Positions 62,102 through 64,000 of a DNA stretch of 64,000 nt are shown here, piece by piece (within the stretch, counting starts at the first letter, position 1; the number at the start of each line of letters is the position of its first letter). The DNA is taken from NCBI GenBank assembly GCA_031551275.1, contig JAVBNX010000006.1:186001-250000 (forward strand), written 5' to 3'. The DNA is from JAVBMJ01 sp031551275 (lineage in GTDB: Bacteria; Bacteroidota; Bacteroidia; Bacteroidales; Rikenellaceae). Below the pieces are notes generated by a model that was not told where the DNA came from, did no database searches, and saw only the letters and a program-made list of their open reading frames with translations. The position numbers and the translations under genes were made by a program.

Positions 62102-63121
62102 TTATCTATTCCGGTACTGTATGATGTATGTGCTGTATTCGTCTTTGAGGATGGCGAAATGGTCGGACAGGTAGACGTCCGGCCTGAAAAAGTACCTTCT
62201 GCCGCTGTATTCCTCCCCCGGATATTTGAAACAGAATGCGCCGTTGCCCAACGTCAGCCGGAAATAGCCGTAGCCGTTCCAATGTTCCGATCCCCCGCCG
62301 GTAGGGCTGCCCAGCCCCGAGAGTCCGGCTTTGCCGATGTATTCCGTGCGCTGGAAATAGCACAGCTCGACCGCGCCTTGCGTTGCGGGAAAGTGATCGA
62401 AATCGAACGCCTCCTGCACGGTAAGCGTGCTGTCGGGCAGGATGGCGGTTTCCCGTTCGCGCTTTTCCTTGAACTCTTCGCGGTACTCGTATTTCCATGC
62501 CTCGAAACCCAGGCGCACGATGCGCCATTCGCCTTTCGCCAGCAACATGGCCGTGCTGTCGAACGTAAATGCGGCGTCGGCTTCATTATAAACCGGGCGG
62601 AACTGGTCGGGGCTTAACTTCTTGCCGACGGTCGGCGGTACGATCACCGTGGGCTCGCCGTTGTGCAGCCACGCGCTGTACCCCTCGGGCGATACAAGGT
62701 ATGGCTTGCAAAAATAGGTATTGTATTCCCCGTCGGGCAGCAGGTCGCACTCGTAGCCGGAGCGTAAGTACATACCGTCGGGCAGGGTGAACGTCCCGGC
62801 AATATTTCCCAATGTGTCGACCCGGTAGAGGTGCGTTTTATCCTCTCTCATTCCGTTATAAAACCGCTCGAAGGTTTCCAGTATGTAGTTTCCGGCGGCA
62901 TCCCTTAATATCTGGTTGTGCTCCATGCTGCCTTGCAGTCCGGTCACGCTGAATCGGGGGTCGGCGCTTTGGCCGGCGAACGGGAAATCCCGGTAGGCTT
63001 CGGGTACGGACCTGATGGGCAGCAAATTGATCAGGATGCCCTTTACGGGAACGAAGGCCCACACCCATAGCAGCCCGATAAGCAGGACGATGGAGCCGAG
63101 GACGATAAGGAATGTTTTCAT
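62102..63121 (-). CDS. membrane-anchored hypothetical protein
   Basis: The 339-residue protein has one N-terminal hydrophobic helix (FLIVLGSIVLLIGLLWVWAF), uncleaved by appearance, and a large soluble part with phrases such as NGMREDKTHLYRVDTLGNIA and YEYREEFKEKRERETAILPD. A WD/propeller-like start (DTLGNIAGTFTLPDGMYL) is suggestive but not convincing. No family is recognised. The 61991-62101 stretch after it has no gene. Confidence 0.6.
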   Translation of the reverse strand: MKTFLIVLGSIVLLIGLLWVWAFVPVKGILINLLPIRSVPEAYRDFPFAGQSADPRFSVTGLQGSMEHNQILRDAAGNYILETFERFYNGMREDKTHLYRVDTLGNIAGTFTLPDGMYLRSGYECDLLPDGEYNTYFCKPYLVSPEGYSAWLHNGEPTVIVPPTVGKKLSPDQFRPVYNEADAAFTFDSTAMLLAKGEWRIVRLGFEAWKYEYREEFKEKRERETAILPDSTLTVQEAFDFDHFPATQGAVELCYFQRTEYIGKAGLSGLGSPTGGGSEHWNGYGYFRLTLGNGAFCFKYPGEEYSGRRYFFRPDVYLSDHFAILKDEYSTYIIQYRNR

Positions 63122-63175
63122 GGGTTTGAGGCTCGCTGCACCCGCCCCGGAAAGCGGGCGTTGTGCTGCGTTTTT

Positions 63176-63628
63176 CTATCCGTAAATTTCATTGAAGGGC
63201 GAAGAGAGGAATTCCTCGTCGATTACCTCGTTTGCAAAGTCGATGAACTGCCGCAGGCCGCCCTCTTTCACGAACGCCGACCAGACTTGCTTGCCGCGTT
63301 TTTTCTTATCGTAAAACCGCAGGACAAGCTCTTTCAGGTCGGCCTCTATCGCGGCGTCGGCCGTGGCGTAGCGCTTTCCGCCGTTGCGCAGGATATAGGA
63401 ACCGTCCCGCCGTTTTATTTCGATGTACGTCCCGCATCCCTGGTTCGCGGTTTTGTCGGAAAATTGGATGCCGATACAGTAGAAATCGTCGCCTCCGGCG
63501 GCCAGTTCCATAGTAACCGTCCCGTCGAGTACGGTAATCTTGGCGGTTTGTTCCTTTTCCTTTGAGAACGCCTGCGCTTGCGCGGCGCAAAGCAATAATG
63601 GGATGATAAAAAGTGCGAGTCGTTTCAT
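63176..63628 (-). CDS. secreted hypothetical protein
   Basis: 150 residues with a signal peptide (MKRLALFIIPLLLCAAQAQA) and a compact mature part containing GGDDFYCIGIQFSDKTANQG and a C-terminal VWSAFVKEGGLRQFIDFANE. No domain is recognised. It has its own -7 box (63656-63663). Confidence 0.6.
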   Translation of the reverse strand: MKRLALFIIPLLLCAAQAQAFSKEKEQTAKITVLDGTVTMELAAGGDDFYCIGIQFSDKTANQGCGTYIEIKRRDGSYILRNGGKRYATADAAIEADLKELVLRFYDKKKRGKQVWSAFVKEGGLRQFIDFANEVIDEEFLSSPFNEIYG

Positions 63629-63655
63629 GCGGTCTTATCGTTTGGTTTTCACGGC

Positions 63656-63663
63656 CAAAGATA
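63656..63663 (-). promoter_or_regulatory. -7 box of the secreted hypothetical protein gene
   Basis: On the minus strand it reads TATCTTTG, matching TAnnTTTG, 28 bases ahead of the start at 63628. Confidence 0.55.
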
Positions 63664-63698
63664 AGCGTTTATCGGCAAACCGCATCTCCGGCAACAGA

Positions 63699-64000
63699 TC
63701 ATTCCACCCGCCGCATCTGCCGCAGGTAAACGACCCCGTTTGGGTAGGTCATTTCATCGACGGTACGCCACAGGCGCGGTTCGGGTTGCCCGCCGGGAAA
63801 TAGGGGGACTCCCTCGCCGAGGTTTCTTGGTATCGTAAAGATGCGCATTTCGTCCACCAGGTCGGCCTTCAGAAGCATGTCGATGATCTCCCCGCCGCCT
63901 TCGAGCCACACGTCCTTGCCGTTGGCCGGGCTGTTGCGCAGGGCGGTGATTCGGGGGATAATATCGTCCGTGATGAACTCCACGCCGGGTTGCGGCTCCC
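63699..64000 (-). CDS. dihydrofolate reductase / RibD C-domain family protein (partial)
   Basis: The visible C-terminal 99 residues contain DVWLEGGGEIIDMLLKADLV and DEMRIFTIPRNLGEGVPLFP, the hallmark of the DHFR/RibD-C fold (GGG nucleotide loop, then xxPxxLGxGxxLF). The frame is open at the right edge, so the N-terminus lies outside the window. Members of this family reduce pyrimidine or folate substrates with NADPH; the particular substrate is not known. Confidence 0.8.
   Translation of the reverse strand, partial: EPQPGVEFITDDIIPRITALRNSPANGKDVWLEGGGEIIDMLLKADLVDEMRIFTIPRNLGEGVPLFPGGQPEPRLWRTVDEMTYPNGVVYLRQMRRVE

Overview
The window reads as a chromosome segment of a GC-rich Bacteroidales bacterium, most likely Rikenellaceae/Alistipes. 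The evidence is the promoter boxes of the Bacteroidetes type (TAnnTTTG at -7, in the best cases with TTG about 20 bases upstream), a RteC-type mobile element, type V (FimA/Mfa1-like) fimbriae, and the ECF sigma/FecR arrangement. The genus is an inference; no rRNA is present.

Region 1 (1-14653) is chromosomal core. A tightly overlapping minus-strand operon runs plsC, parE, parC, aroK, purL (purL runs off the left edge). Then come fabD, a ROK regulator, a GNAT acetyltransferase, a membrane-anchored AraC regulator divergent from an outer-membrane barrel and a propeller lipoprotein, and an ECF sigma factor with a His-rich membrane partner.

Region 2 (14822-about 45900) is an integrative element sitting at the 3' end of a tRNA-Asp gene. 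It starts with a tyrosine recombinase and carries DUF4942 and methylase-helicase genes, an IS21-family insertion, an SRAP/HMCES protein, a VOC protein, UmuDC, an AT-rich single-gene cassette encoding a putative REase-PIN double nuclease, a PRTRC operon (E, C, F, B, ThiF) with its ParB further on, a DUF4099/DUF3945-like protein, topoisomerase III, two excisionase-like proteins and RteC. No relaxase, coupling protein or Tra genes are visible and no right attachment site was found, so the element is either degenerate or continues beyond the window.

Region 3 (46043-60939) is one long minus-strand fimbrial locus: ECF sigma, FecR anti-sigma, STN-DUF3575 barrel, DUF3868/OmpA protein, major fimbrillin, Mfa2/FimB-like anchor, accessory fimbrillin, a mosaic FISUMP-domain tip protein, a thioredoxin-fold lipoprotein, and two AraC-sensor-like proteins that lack a DNA-binding domain. 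Region 4 (61-64 kb) holds structured non-coding DNA, two unrecognised envelope proteins and the end of a dihydrofolate-reductase/RibD-like gene.

The most unusual signals are non-coding. (a) Three copies of one structured RNA (44806-45001, 61219-61430, 61757-61990) keep the same fold while their stem sequences differ by compensatory changes. One copy lies directly after rteC and two lie upstream of the fimbrial sigma factor. (b) Four copies of a 135-200 bp nested palindrome sit ahead of four separate operons in the mobile element, again with compensatory changes. (c) The REase-PIN gene, its promoter and its terminator are bracketed by near-identical 28-29 bp direct repeats, as expected of a transferable defence cassette.
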